DNA from: Lysinibacter sp. HNR
GTDB lineage: Bacteria; Actinomycetota; Actinomycetes; Actinomycetales; Microbacteriaceae
NCBI RefSeq assembly: GCF_029760935.1
Contig: NZ_CP121684.1
Location: 186,001 to 250,000 of the forward strand
Direction of reading: 5' to 3'
DNA: 64,000 nucleotides
Of this stretch, positions 37,702 to 46,810 are shown in pieces. The notes under the pieces are model-generated. The model saw only the letters and a list, made by a program, of their open reading frames with translations. It did no database searches and was not told where the DNA came from. Made by a program: the position numbers and the translations under genes. Positions within the stretch are counted from its first letter, which is position 1, and every line of letters begins with the position of its first letter.

Positions 37702-38747
37702 GCGAAACACACCCCTCCCCACGCAGCGCGGCAGCGTCCGTGCCCGGCACCGCCGCTCCCCGCATCGCAAACGCCCCGGTCTCGTACGGCGTCTTCGGTC
37801 ACGTTTCCGGTGACGACGCGGGCAGATCACCCGCTGAGGTGCTTCGTACCATGCGCAGTGTCGGCTATGAGGGCAGCGAGCTGGGCCCTCCCGGTTTTTT
37901 TGGCTCGCCGGAACAGACCCGTGACCTCTTTGCCGAAACCGGCCTGTCCATCGCCGGCGCCTACGTCCCCCTGCACACGGTGGGACCCGAAGACGTGCTG
38001 AACCTCGACCTTAAGCGGATGCGCATCACCCTTGATGAGCTCGTCACCGCCCGCTGCTCCTCGGGACCCGCCATCCTGGCCGACGAGGGCAGTCCTGAAC
38101 TGCTCAGCAATCCGGTGCACGCCCGGTCGTTGGCGCTCAGCGATGAGCAGTGGCGCACCTCCGCCTGTATTATCCAGGACGCCGCAGATCTGGCCCGCGA
38201 CCGCGGTCTGGAGGTGTCGTTTCACCCGCACGTCTCAACGTATGTGGAGCAGCCCTGGGAGGTTGAGCGTCTGCTTGAGCTCACCGATGTTCCCCTCACC
38301 TTCGACGTGGGGCACGTTGTTTTTGCCGGGGGTGACGCCCTGAAGCACCTCGACGCGTGGTGGGAGCGAATCAACCACATCCATGTCAAAGACGGTGACC
38401 TGACCGTGCTGCGGCAGGCACTCGAATCAAAACGAACCGATTTTGACAATTGGTGGGCCAACCTCTGCACCCCGCTGGGTGAAGGCGACCTCGACCTGGA
38501 GAATTTCCTCGCGGAGGTGCTGCGGCGTAACTATACCGGCTGGCTTGTGGTGGAGCAGGATCGCGCCCCCGCCCGAAGCGACGAGTTTTCCGGTGTGGCC
38601 CGCGACCAGGCCCACAACTTTGACTGGCTCAGCTCCCGCATCCGCGCGTGGGGTACCGGTGCTTCCTCAATCCCCAACGGGGTAGCGCCGGCAACCCCGG
38701 TTAGCTCGAATACGGGCAACCCGGTTAGCGCCGAAAAATTCGAGTAA
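37698..38747 (+). CDS. Sugar phosphate isomerase/epimerase-like TIM barrel
   Basis: A 349-residue AP-endonuclease-2-family protein. It starts at GTG, overlapping the upstream stop, with GGAGGAGG as ribosome site. Metal-site features of the xylose-isomerase-like barrel: EGSELGPPGFFG, EVSFHPHVSTYV, LTFDVGHVVFAGGD and HIHVKDGD. It may isomerise or epimerise a keto-sugar from the upstream oxidoreductase. The last ~30 residues are a low-complexity tail with repeated DNA words (CCGGTTAGC). Confidence 0.83.
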   Translation: MSETHPSPRSAAASVPGTAAPRIANAPVSYGVFGHVSGDDAGRSPAEVLRTMRSVGYEGSELGPPGFFGSPEQTRDLFAETGLSIAGAYVPLHTVGPEDVLNLDLKRMRITLDELVTARCSSGPAILADEGSPELLSNPVHARSLALSDEQWRTSACIIQDAADLARDRGLEVSFHPHVSTYVEQPWEVERLLELTDVPLTFDVGHVVFAGGDALKHLDAWWERINHIHVKDGDLTVLRQALESKRTDFDNWWANLCTPLGEGDLDLENFLAEVLRRNYTGWLVVEQDRAPARSDEFSGVARDQAHNFDWLSSRIRAWGTGASSIPNGVAPATPVSSNTGNPVSAEKFE

Positions 38748-38775
38748 CCAATACACAAAACAGATAAGGATCCCC

Positions 38776-40167
38776 ATGAGTTCACACATCAGTGCCGATA
38801 CGGTTCGGGCTTCATTTGGAATAGGCAAAAAACTAGGAATGGGTGCGCTTGGTCTTGCGCTGGTCACCTCGCTCGCCGCATGTTCGCCTCCCGGCAGATC
38901 TGGTGACGCGGCAGGAGGGGTCAGCCACACCACAATCACGGCCCCGGTTACCGCCGAGGAAGTGGCCGAACTCGGCGACATCACCCTCAACGTGTGGGCG
39001 GATCAGGGTGAAGAGGACACCCTCACGCTCCTCAAGCCGCTCTACGAGAGCGAGTTCCCCAACGTGGAACTCAAGATTCAGTACAAGAGCTACGAAGACC
39101 TTGTGCAAACTGTGGTCAACGCAATGAACAGCGACTCCGCACCCGATGTCACCCAGGGCAATCAGGGGTACTCTACCGACGGAACCCTCGTCAAGGCAGG
39201 GCTTATCCGCCCACTCGACGACGTGGCGGAGGTGTACGGTTATGCGGACGCGGTGGGGGACGCTATCTCGCAGCTTCAGTGGTCCGACGACGGCCAGGTG
39301 TTTGGCAGCGGCACCACATACGGGATGTCTCCCGATAATCAGATGGTGGGAGTCTTCTACAACAAGACAATCCTCTCAAACCTGGGCATCACCCCTCCGA
39401 GCACGCTCAGCGACTTTGAGGCGGCGCTCGCCACGATCAAGGCGTCGGGGGAACAGCCCATCACGTTTGGCAACGCGGATAAGACCACCGCAATGCAGGC
39501 TTTCTCAATTGTGCAGGGAGCCCTGACCCCCGCGAGCGACACCGTCGCCTGGATCACGGGACAGGACGGCGCAGACTTTAACGTCAGCACCAATGCCGCC
39601 GCACTCGACACCTGGACCACCTGGGTGAACGAGGGGTATCTCAGCCCGGGATACGACGGCACGAGCCCCGACGACGCGGCGGCGGCTTTTGCCGACGGTA
39701 CGGGAGCGTTCTACATCGGCGGCAACTGGCACGCGGGCACCATCTCGGATAGCGAAGAGTTTGGGTTTATCGCGGCACCCGCCGGAGAGTCGGGAACAAC
39801 GGCCTCCTCGGCCTCCTTTGGAATGCCCTGGCATATCGGCAGCAAAACCAAGAACGAGCTGGCAGCCATCGCATTTGTGGCGATGATCAACTCCGCCGAC
39901 TTTGCCCAGAACCTAGCCGATGTAAACCGGGTCCCGGTGCAGACCGAAAATGTCACGGCACCCACCCCCATGTTCAGCGACCTTGTGGCAGCCTCCGACG
40001 AGCTGCTGAGCAACAACGGTTCGCTGTACTGGTACGACTGGGCAACCGACACCATGTACGACACGTTCACCTCGGGTCTGCAAGAGGTCATGGCCGGACG
40101 CACCACCAGCGCCGATTTCCTCGCAAACGTTCAGGACAACTGGACTACCTTCCAGGACAAGCGCTAG
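38776..40167 (+). CDS. Sugar ABC importer, substrate-binding lipoprotein
   Basis: A 463-residue family 1 binding protein. The lipobox LAAC is at about residue 36, so the true start may be the internal ATG before GALGLALVTSLAAC, though AAGGAT precedes ATG 38776. Mature features: LNVWADQGEEDTLTLLKPLY, PSTLSDFEAALATIKA, and FADGTGAFYIGGNWHAG. It delivers the operon's unknown carbohydrate to the following permeases. Confidence 0.88.
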   Translation: MSSHISADTVRASFGIGKKLGMGALGLALVTSLAACSPPGRSGDAAGGVSHTTITAPVTAEEVAELGDITLNVWADQGEEDTLTLLKPLYESEFPNVELKIQYKSYEDLVQTVVNAMNSDSAPDVTQGNQGYSTDGTLVKAGLIRPLDDVAEVYGYADAVGDAISQLQWSDDGQVFGSGTTYGMSPDNQMVGVFYNKTILSNLGITPPSTLSDFEAALATIKASGEQPITFGNADKTTAMQAFSIVQGALTPASDTVAWITGQDGADFNVSTNAAALDTWTTWVNEGYLSPGYDGTSPDDAAAAFADGTGAFYIGGNWHAGTISDSEEFGFIAAPAGESGTTASSASFGMPWHIGSKTKNELAAIAFVAMINSADFAQNLADVNRVPVQTENVTAPTPMFSDLVAASDELLSNNGSLYWYDWATDTMYDTFTSGLQEVMAGRTTSADFLANVQDNWTTFQDKR

Positions 40168-40179
40168 TCACGATCGACC

Positions 40180-41169
40180 ATGAGCGCACTGTCACACGCA
40201 CCGCGTACGCGGTCCCGCAGGGGCGGCGACGGATCGGTCGGTCCGGTTCGCCGCCGCCCGCGGCGCGATCACGTCGCGTACCTCTACCTGCTCCCGGCAT
40301 TTGCCTTCTACGGAATCTTTTTGCTGCGACCTCTCGCCGAATCGGTGTGGATCTCGTTCTTCGACTGGGACGGCATCACCGAGGCGGTGTGGGTGGGTGG
40401 GGAAAACTACGCGGCGGTCATCAGCGACCCCCTCATCTGGGAAGCGCTGCTGCACTCGTTTGTCTTTATCATCTTCTACGCGCTGCTCCCCAGCGTGCTT
40501 GCGCTCAGTTTTGTGGCGATCATCTCGCGCATCCGGGTGTACGGTCTCACGTTCTTTCGAGCGGTGCTTTTTATACCTTATATATTGTCAACCGTGGTGG
40601 TGGCGGTTGCGTGGCGCTGGATCTACGACATTAACGGTCCGCTCAACGGCCTCCTTGACGCCATCGGTCTGGGTTTTCTCACCCGCGCGTGGATCGGTGA
40701 CTTTACCACCGCGCTCCCCTCGGTGGGCCTCATCGGCACCTGGATCATGTTTGGGCTCGGCTTTGTGCTGTTCATGGCGGGCGCGCAAAAAATCCCCTTT
40801 GACTTCTACGAAGCCGCCCGACTCGACGGTGCCGGTGCCATTCGCGAGTTCTTTAACGTGACCCTCCCCGGGCTGCGCGGCGAGATCAGCGTCGCCCTTG
40901 TTCTCATGATTACCGCGGCGCTTCGCAACTTTGACATCGTGTGGAACACCACCTCGGGTGGACCCGGAACCTCCACCACCGTGCCGTCATATTACGTGTA
41001 CCAGGGGGCGTTCATGACCCGCGACGTGGGAGGGGCCTCCGCCCTGGCCGTGCTGCTCACCATCATTATCCTCGCGGCCGTAGGACTCACCATGTACCTG
41101 CTGCAGGAAAAAGGCCCGCGCCGCCCGCAAGAATCGCGCCGCCGCACACGAAAGGAGGTCTCAGCGTGA
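40180..41169 (+). CDS. Sugar ABC importer permease, MalF-like
   Basis: A 329-residue permease with six helices after a basic N-terminus. The EAA loop reads YEAARLDGAGAIREFFNVTL. No ATPase gene accompanies it, as in the first sugar operon, implying a shared ATPase. It overlaps the next gene by four bases. Confidence 0.9.
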   Translation: MSALSHAPRTRSRRGGDGSVGPVRRRPRRDHVAYLYLLPAFAFYGIFLLRPLAESVWISFFDWDGITEAVWVGGENYAAVISDPLIWEALLHSFVFIIFYALLPSVLALSFVAIISRIRVYGLTFFRAVLFIPYILSTVVVAVAWRWIYDINGPLNGLLDAIGLGFLTRAWIGDFTTALPSVGLIGTWIMFGLGFVLFMAGAQKIPFDFYEAARLDGAGAIREFFNVTLPGLRGEISVALVLMITAALRNFDIVWNTTSGGPGTSTTVPSYYVYQGAFMTRDVGGASALAVLLTIIILAAVGLTMYLLQEKGPRRPQESRRRTRKEVSA

Positions 41170-41990
41170 AGCAAAAACGTTCCGAACAAATAATCGGCCA
41201 TGCAGTACTCATAGTGGGCGCTTTCCTCGCCCTGTACCCCTTTGCGTCGATCCTGCTGCTCTCGCTCTCGCCCTCCACCCGAGGCGGAACCTCATCCGCC
41301 ACGAGCGTGACCTTCGAAAACTACCTCACGGCCTGGACCCGAGGCAGCTTCGACTCGGCCCTCATCTCGTCGGCCATCGTTGCGCTTGCCGTGGTGCTGG
41401 GTGCCGGGATATTCTCAACCCTCGGCGGCTACGCGCTTGCCACCATGAAGTTTCGCGGCAAGTGGGCGCTCGCCGCCCTGCTCCTGGTGGGTTTGGTGGT
41501 TCCCTACGAGGGTCTCATTATCCCCCTCTACTACCAGCTCGAAGAAATGGGGCTGCTCAACACGTATTGGGCGCTCATCCTTCCCCAGATCGCCACCTCG
41601 GTTTCACTCGGGGTGTTTTGGATGCGTACCTTCTTCGTGAGCGTACCCACCTCGCTGCTCGAGGCGGCTCGTGTTGACGGGGCCTCCCGTTTTGGAGCGC
41701 TCCTCAAAATCTATCTCCCCATCGCCTGGCCCGCCCTCGGCACGCTCTCGGTGCTCCTCTTTCTCTTTACCTGGAATGAGTTCTTGATGCCTCTTGTGCT
41801 CGTATCGCAAAACCCCGACGTGCAAACAGCCCCCCTGTCACTGTCGTTCTTTGCGGGCAGCCAGCGCACAACCGATCCGGCGGTGACGGCCGCCGCCGCC
41901 GTGATCGTGGCCCTTCCCATTCTGATTGTTTATGTTTTCCTCCAGCGACGCTTCATCTCGGGCATCGTGTCGGGGGCGGTAAAGGAGTAA
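41166..41990 (+). CDS. Sugar ABC importer permease, MalG-like
   Basis: A 274-residue permease started at GTG 41166, with AAAGGAGGT upstream and a GTGA overlap. Six helices, EAA loop LEAARVDGASRFGALLKIYLP and C-terminus QRRFISGIVSGAVKE. Partner of the preceding permease. Confidence 0.9.
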   Translation: MKQKRSEQIIGHAVLIVGAFLALYPFASILLLSLSPSTRGGTSSATSVTFENYLTAWTRGSFDSALISSAIVALAVVLGAGIFSTLGGYALATMKFRGKWALAALLLVGLVVPYEGLIIPLYYQLEEMGLLNTYWALILPQIATSVSLGVFWMRTFFVSVPTSLLEAARVDGASRFGALLKIYLPIAWPALGTLSVLLFLFTWNEFLMPLVLVSQNPDVQTAPLSLSFFAGSQRTTDPAVTAAAAVIVALPILIVYVFLQRRFISGIVSGAVKE

Positions 41991-41996
41991 TAACCA

Positions 41997-42887
41997 GTGA
42001 CACAAAATCCGTATATTTTTGCGACAGACGACGATCTGGGCCACCACCTCGCGGGCCAGATCGCCGACCTCATGCACGACGCGGAACGGGAGGGCCGAGG
42101 GTTTGTGCTCGGCTGCCCCGGTGGACGCACCCCGCGCAGCACCTACGCTCACCTGGCGGCTGAGGTTCGGGATCGCGGCCTGAGCCTCGACCGGGTGATC
42201 ATCGCCATGATGGATGACTACGTGATACCCGACGGCGATTCCTGGCAGCACGTCCCCGCCGACGTGCACTACTCGTGCCGCCGATTTGCGCGCGTCGAGA
42301 TTCAGGAGGTGCTCAACGCGGGGGCGCGGGCCGCCTCTGCCCGCGGTGCGCTGGCTTCTGCGGGTGGTGCGCAGGTTGCCGCGGGTGGGGTTCTGGCCTC
42401 TGCGATGAGTGAGGTGCGGGCCTCCGCAATTAGCGATGACCGCGTTTGGTTCCCCAACCCTGCCGCACCCGCCGAATACGACCGGCGGCTCGCGGACGCG
42501 GGAGGAATCGACTTTTTTCTGCTCGCGAGCGGGGCCGGAGACGGCCACGTGGCCTTTAATCCCCCGGGATCCGCTCGAGACTCACAGACGCGGGTGGTGG
42601 AGCTCGCCGAGCAAACCCGCATCGATAACCTCGCCACCTTCCCCGACTACGGATCGCTCGATGATGTCCCCACACACGGTGTTACGGTGGGTATCGGTAC
42701 CATTGCGTCGCTCTCCAAGCGCGCGGCGATGATCGCCCAGGGTGAGGGCAAACGGGCGGCTGTCGCTCGGCTCAGCGCGGCCACAGGGTATGACCCCGAG
42801 TGGCCCGCTACAGTGTATCGAGAGATAGCACACGCGGGACTGTACGTGGACTCCGCCGCGATCTCCTCCTCGCCCCCACACCCCTAA
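41997..42887 (+). CDS. NagB-like (glucosamine-6-phosphate isomerase/deaminase family) protein
   Basis: A 296-residue protein of the NagB/6-phosphogluconolactonase superfamily, starting at GTG seven bases after the permease stop. Features: LGCPGGRTPRSTYAHLA, AMMDDYVIPDGDSW, and LLASGAGDGHVAFNPPGS (the family GxGxDGHxAFNxP motif with its histidine). Inserted near residues 104-143 is an Ala/Gly-rich low-complexity segment made by DNA repeats, absent from usual members. It probably deaminates or isomerises a sugar phosphate made by the ROK kinase downstream. Confidence 0.75.
   Translation: MTQNPYIFATDDDLGHHLAGQIADLMHDAEREGRGFVLGCPGGRTPRSTYAHLAAEVRDRGLSLDRVIIAMMDDYVIPDGDSWQHVPADVHYSCRRFARVEIQEVLNAGARAASARGALASAGGAQVAAGGVLASAMSEVRASAISDDRVWFPNPAAPAEYDRRLADAGGIDFFLLASGAGDGHVAFNPPGSARDSQTRVVELAEQTRIDNLATFPDYGSLDDVPTHGVTVGIGTIASLSKRAAMIAQGEGKRAAVARLSAATGYDPEWPATVYREIAHAGLYVDSAAISSSPPHP
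42305..42430 (+). repeat. Degenerate in-frame repeats inside the NagB-like gene
   Basis: Variants of GCGCTGGCTTCTGCG recur about five to six times and add an Ala/Gly/Ser-rich insert of about 40 residues between the NagB core strands. The frame is kept open. Confidence 0.55.
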
Positions 42888-42945
42888 GCCCCCGCCCCTC
42901 AAACGTCCGATACACCCGACACTCCCGACCCGCCCGAGGAACAGT

Positions 42946-43704
42946 ATGCCGACACAGCCTGTGAGTAGAGATGAAGTACCCCGCAGGAGCGCCCCGAGCA
43001 AAACGGTTCTTGCCGCTCACAACACGATCTTGGAGTTGATTCAGCGGGGCGTGTTTCCGCCCGGCGCGAAGCTTCCCGGCGAACGTGACCTGGCCGAAAC
43101 GGTCGGTGTGAGCAGGGGCGTGCTGCGTAAGGCTTTGGCCCTGCTTGAAGAATCGGGATACCTCGACAGTTCCGCCTGGCGCGGCTGGTTTGTGCACACC
43201 GATCACGTTTCCGAGCCCAAAGCACTGCGCAGCTTTACCGAGTTGGCGCGGGCAAAGGGTCTCCGGGCAACTGCCCGGGTGGTGGGTCAGGTGCTTCGCC
43301 CCAGTACCATGCTGGAGGCCGAGGCGCTGGCGATTTCGCCCGCCGCACCCGTTATCCACCTCACGCGAATCCGCGGCTTTGACTCCACCCCCATCGGTGT
43401 TGACGTGTCGATCATCCCCCAATCGAGGGCCCCGGAGCTGGTCGAGGCCAACCTTAACGACACGTCGCTGTATCACACGCTGGAACACCTGAGCCACGTG
43501 AGGGTGGTGCGTAGCGACTACGCGGTGCACGCCGAGGCGGTGAGCCCCGAGGTGGCGCAGCAGCTGGACCTGAGGGAGGGTGACCCCGTGCTCGTGGGCG
43601 AAGAGACTGCTTTTGACCTCGCCGACCGTCCCATTATCCTCGGACGGGTCACCTACCGGGGCGACGCGTACCGCTTCGAAGCCTCACTGTTTCGAGAGGC
43701 CTAA
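42946..43704 (+). CDS. GntR-family regulator with UTRA domain (HutC type)
   Basis: A 252-residue regulator. The N-terminal winged helix reads VFPPGAKLPGERDLAETVGVSRGVLRKALALLEESGYL. The C-terminal UTRA ligand domain begins near residue 95 (RVVGQVLRPSTMLEAEAL, VIHLTRIRG, GVDVSIIP, EETAFDLADRPIILGRVTYRGDAYRFEA). It lies inside the sugar operon and probably senses a phosphorylated sugar, as DasR/NagR relatives do. GAGGAA precedes the ATG. Confidence 0.9.
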   Translation: MPTQPVSRDEVPRRSAPSKTVLAAHNTILELIQRGVFPPGAKLPGERDLAETVGVSRGVLRKALALLEESGYLDSSAWRGWFVHTDHVSEPKALRSFTELARAKGLRATARVVGQVLRPSTMLEAEALAISPAAPVIHLTRIRGFDSTPIGVDVSIIPQSRAPELVEANLNDTSLYHTLEHLSHVRVVRSDYAVHAEAVSPEVAQQLDLREGDPVLVGEETAFDLADRPIILGRVTYRGDAYRFEASLFREA

Positions 43705-43706
43705 GA

Positions 43707-44672
43707 ATGCACACCGATGCTTCGCGTGCGGTACTCGGTATCGACGTTGGCGGTACAAAAACACTCGTGGGTCTGGTGGACTCACACGGCAAAGTTTTAG
43801 TGCAGGAACAGTGGCCCACTCGGAATACTGCGCGGGCCGTGTCCGACGTTGAACACCTCGGCACGCAGGTCGAACGGTTTCTACGGGGTGTGTGTTCCGG
43901 GCACTCTCCGCTCGGGCCGGTCTCGATTGCCGCCGTGGGGGCGGGATTTCCCGAGTATGTGGATGCCCGGGGGCGGCTCACAGCCTCCGAGGTGATCTCC
44001 TGGCGACAGCAGCCGAGCCGGGTATTGGAAGAGGTCTTGCAGCGTGTGCTGGGGGACTCCGCGGGCTCGGTGCCCGTGCTGGTGGAGTCGGACGTTCGGG
44101 CCGGCGCCGTCGGCGAGATGCTGTTTGGCGCGGCGCGTGATCTGTCCTCGTTTGTGTACGTGTCGCTCGGAACGGGGCTCTCCAGCACCATTGGTAGTGA
44201 GGGGCGCATCCTGACCGGTTATCGGGGCGAGGCGATCGCTCTGGGGGAGTGGCCCGTGTCTCCGGGGGAGTTTGAACTTTTGGGTGCTCATAACCTGGAG
44301 CAGTACGTGTCGGGAGCCGGTCTAAGCAGGAGGTTTGCCCTGCTCACCGGTGAGCACTTGATAACCCGCGAGATTGCCTCCCGTGCTGCGGCAGGGCCGG
44401 GAATGGAACGTGACTTTTTGAGTGACGCGGGCCGGGCCCTTGCCGGGGCGCTCGACTCGATCGTGAGCTTTATCGACCCGGAGCGTATTGTGCTGGGTGG
44501 GGGTCTTGGTACCGCCCCCGGGGTGCTTGCGGATGCCCTCGATGCGGAGTTTATGCGTTTGATGACCCGTCGGCCGGGTTCTCCGGCACTTGTGCGTGCC
44601 CATAACGGGTCACTTTCGGGACTGCTCGGTGCGGCGGCAACGGGTTGGCGTGCTGTTACTTTTAACGTTTAG
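43707..44672 (+). CDS. ROK-family sugar kinase lacking the zinc-binding cysteines
   Basis: A 321-residue ROK protein. The phosphate loop is GIDVGGTKTLVGLV; VGAGFPEYVD and ESDVRAGAVGE line the sugar/catalytic region; VYVSLGTGLSSTI and RIVLGGGLGT follow. After GEWPV, where ROK kinases normally have a CxCGxxGC zinc cluster, this protein reads SPGEFELLGAHNLEQYVSG with no cysteine. It lacks an N-terminal DNA-binding domain, so it is a kinase rather than a repressor. Two bases separate it from the regulator gene. Last gene of the operon. Confidence 0.82.
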   Translation: MHTDASRAVLGIDVGGTKTLVGLVDSHGKVLVQEQWPTRNTARAVSDVEHLGTQVERFLRGVCSGHSPLGPVSIAAVGAGFPEYVDARGRLTASEVISWRQQPSRVLEEVLQRVLGDSAGSVPVLVESDVRAGAVGEMLFGAARDLSSFVYVSLGTGLSSTIGSEGRILTGYRGEAIALGEWPVSPGEFELLGAHNLEQYVSGAGLSRRFALLTGEHLITREIASRAAAGPGMERDFLSDAGRALAGALDSIVSFIDPERIVLGGGLGTAPGVLADALDAEFMRLMTRRPGSPALVRAHNGSLSGLLGAAATGWRAVTFNV

Positions 44673-45645
44673 AAACTTGTTTACCTTCGAATTGGTAAGT
44701 ATTGAGCGGAATGTTATGAAAGTGTTTTTGGCCTCGGGTTTCCGCGGTTAAATGTGCGTCTTCTGTGCGGATTTTAAGTGTTTAAGTATTGCAAAAAGAG
44801 CATATTTCGTCTTCACTTTGCCAGCGGTTGTGAACACTATATTTGAGTCAACTGTTTTTGACCCGCCTTACAAGTGGGCTGAGTTTATGGCAATGAAAGT
44901 GTCACGAAGACCGATAAAAGAGAGAGCTTGTCTATTCAAGTATTGCGCTATTTTGGTGTGCTACTTTAGGGGAAATAACGAAGTGAAATTTTGGAAACTT
45001 TCTATAGCTACCCGTGCTCGCGCTGTGCAGGTTTCTTTGGGTTAGTGTTGTAGGTGGCGCTGCTTGCACCGTTGCTGGTAATACGAAAAACATTGCTGCT
45101 GTTGGGGGGTATCTGGCGTGTTGCGTCATCTTTTCAGAGCCAGGAGTTGTCCCTTCTTCTCCGAGCTGTGAGGGTGATGGTCGGGCTGTGTTTTCTTAAG
45201 ATAAAGATTGCGCCTGCGCGGTCACTGCGCTACCAATAAGGCCCATGAGGGTAACCCTGGGTGGTGATGGCCGGCGGGACCGCGTACACGCCGTGCTTTA
45301 TGTCATTCTTCAGATGGATCCCTTGAGATAGTGCCTTCTGGGGGCACGTCACGCTCTACTGAACCGGACTTTGCCGAACCAATAAATCTCCAGAGCGCTC
45401 ACTGAGCGTTATCAGAACATTATTTTTCTGGGAAAGTTATGTGAGCGGCCCAGGGGATGAGGTGGAGTGACCTACATTTTTAAGATCGCGCTCTCGACCA
45501 AAGAGGGTCTCGGGAGAGGGCGGACGCCTGAAAAATCCGCGGCGAGAGCGAGCGGTCTTGACGATGGATGCCGAATTTGGACCAGATTGTTGTTGCGCGG
45601 AGATGGCCCCCAGTCTAATTAAATATTATGAACAGTCTTTTTAAG
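44673..45645. other. Long gene-poor stretch
   Basis: Nearly 1 kb without a supportable gene. The left half is AT-rich; the right half (45240-45600) is GC-richer and may be the remains of a lost gene. Open frames at 44752-45045 and 45054-45239 lack good starts or family features. Confidence 0.5.
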
Positions 45646-45656
45646 TATGCTAACTT
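45646..45656 (+). promoter_or_regulatory. Promoter element shared by the two protease genes (copy 2)
   Basis: TATGCTAACTT, identical to the element upstream of the 26.7 kb protease, lies about 40 bases before the start codon here. TATGCT is a plausible -10 box. Confidence 0.5.
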
Positions 45657-45693
45657 ATCTAATACAAAAAGTTAGATTAAGGAAAGGGTGTTG

Positions 45694-46551
45694 ATGATGC
45701 GTAAACAACTAGTTGTGGGACTTGCTTCTGTGGCAATTACACTGCTGGCTCTCACTGCCGGCGCTGTAGGCGCTCAGGCACAAGGGATTGAACATGACGG
45801 CGGTGACACGGGGGGCAATAGCGACGTGCCCTACGTGATCGGGGGCGGAGATGCCCGCAAGGGTGAGTTTCCGTTTGTTGCCTCGGTGCAGAACAAGGGT
45901 AAGCACGAGTGTACAGGCTCGTTGATTAGCTCGGGTTCTGTTCTTACCGCATACCACTGTGTTAGAGAGCCCATGGATGTTGCCAACTTGACAGTGGTTG
46001 TTGGCAGGAATGATCTTAACGATAAATCCTCGGGACACGTCCGAAAAGTTGAACTCATTTTTGCTGACGATAAAAATGACACGGCTGTTCTCTATCTTGA
46101 CAAATCCATTGACGATATTTATCCGGTAAAGTTTCCCACGCCGGGAACTGATGCACTGCTCCGTCCCGGGAGTCTTGCGACGCTAGCGGGATGGGGCAAT
46201 ATAGATCCGCATCTTCCACATGACCCATCAATTCTTCAAAAAGTGCAGGTGCCACTCCTGAGCCAGAATGAATGTGCGGCTGCCTGGGAACATGTGTCCG
46301 GTATGTTTACCGATAAGAACATCTGTGCGGGAAGAGCGGGAATTGGTTCGTGTTATGGTGACTCTGGTGGGCCCCTGTTCAAAAAAATAGGTAGCGACTT
46401 CTATCAGATTGGGGTTGTTAGCCGAGGTGGAGGAACTTGTGCACAGCCGGGCGAACCAGGTATTTATGCCTCGACCTCAGTGACAAGCTTCCTGGAGGAC
46501 ATGGAACAGGTTTATCCGAAGCCTGAACCGGTAACTGCCGCTGATTCATGA
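45694..46551 (+). CDS. Secreted trypsin-like serine protease (S1), paralogue 2
   Basis: About 285 residues from ATG 45694; GTG 45688 is also in frame, and AAGGAAAGG lies at 45679-45687. The signal peptide ends at about AQAQ. The mature domain starts VIGGGDARKGEFP. The catalytic histidine motif is TAYHC rather than the near-universal TAAHC; the Asp (KNDTAVL) and Ser (YGDSGGP) motifs are intact, so activity is still expected. Strong full-length similarity to the protease at 25.8-26.7 kb indicates duplication. A good terminator follows. Confidence 0.91.
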   Translation: MMRKQLVVGLASVAITLLALTAGAVGAQAQGIEHDGGDTGGNSDVPYVIGGGDARKGEFPFVASVQNKGKHECTGSLISSGSVLTAYHCVREPMDVANLTVVVGRNDLNDKSSGHVRKVELIFADDKNDTAVLYLDKSIDDIYPVKFPTPGTDALLRPGSLATLAGWGNIDPHLPHDPSILQKVQVPLLSQNECAAAWEHVSGMFTDKNICAGRAGIGSCYGDSGGPLFKKIGSDFYQIGVVSRGGGTCAQPGEPGIYASTSVTSFLEDMEQVYPKPEPVTAADS

Positions 46552-46595
46552 TGAGTGCGAGAAGCACGTGTGAATAGGGCAGGTGTTACTCACGG

Positions 46596-46632
46596 GAAAG
46601 CGGCGGTGGATAAATCGCTGCCGCTTTCTTTT
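46596..46632 (+). terminator. Rho-independent terminator after the second protease
   Basis: GAAAGCGGC pairs with GCCGCTTTC across a 15-base loop, followed directly by TTTTC. Confidence 0.75.
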
Positions 46633-46810
46633 CGGGTGAGAGCCCCGCTCCACTCGTTGCCTTTGAGACGCTTTATCCCCTCGGCTGTGAACAAAGATGT
46701 GTCGTCACGGATCTCGCCGTGTTTATACGGTGAGGTATGCTCAGACACGTGGAGTTGCAGGTGCGACCGTGCATTCCACCTACCTCACTTATCAACAGAG
46801 GAGGCTTCTC

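Noticed and set aside
44752-45045. Open frame of about 97 codons in AT-rich DNA
   Set aside because: No ribosome site, no recognisable domain and unusual codon use.
45054-45239. Hydrophobic frame starting at GTG
   Set aside because: Weak start context and abrupt composition change in the middle; it could be a relic, but not supportable as a gene.
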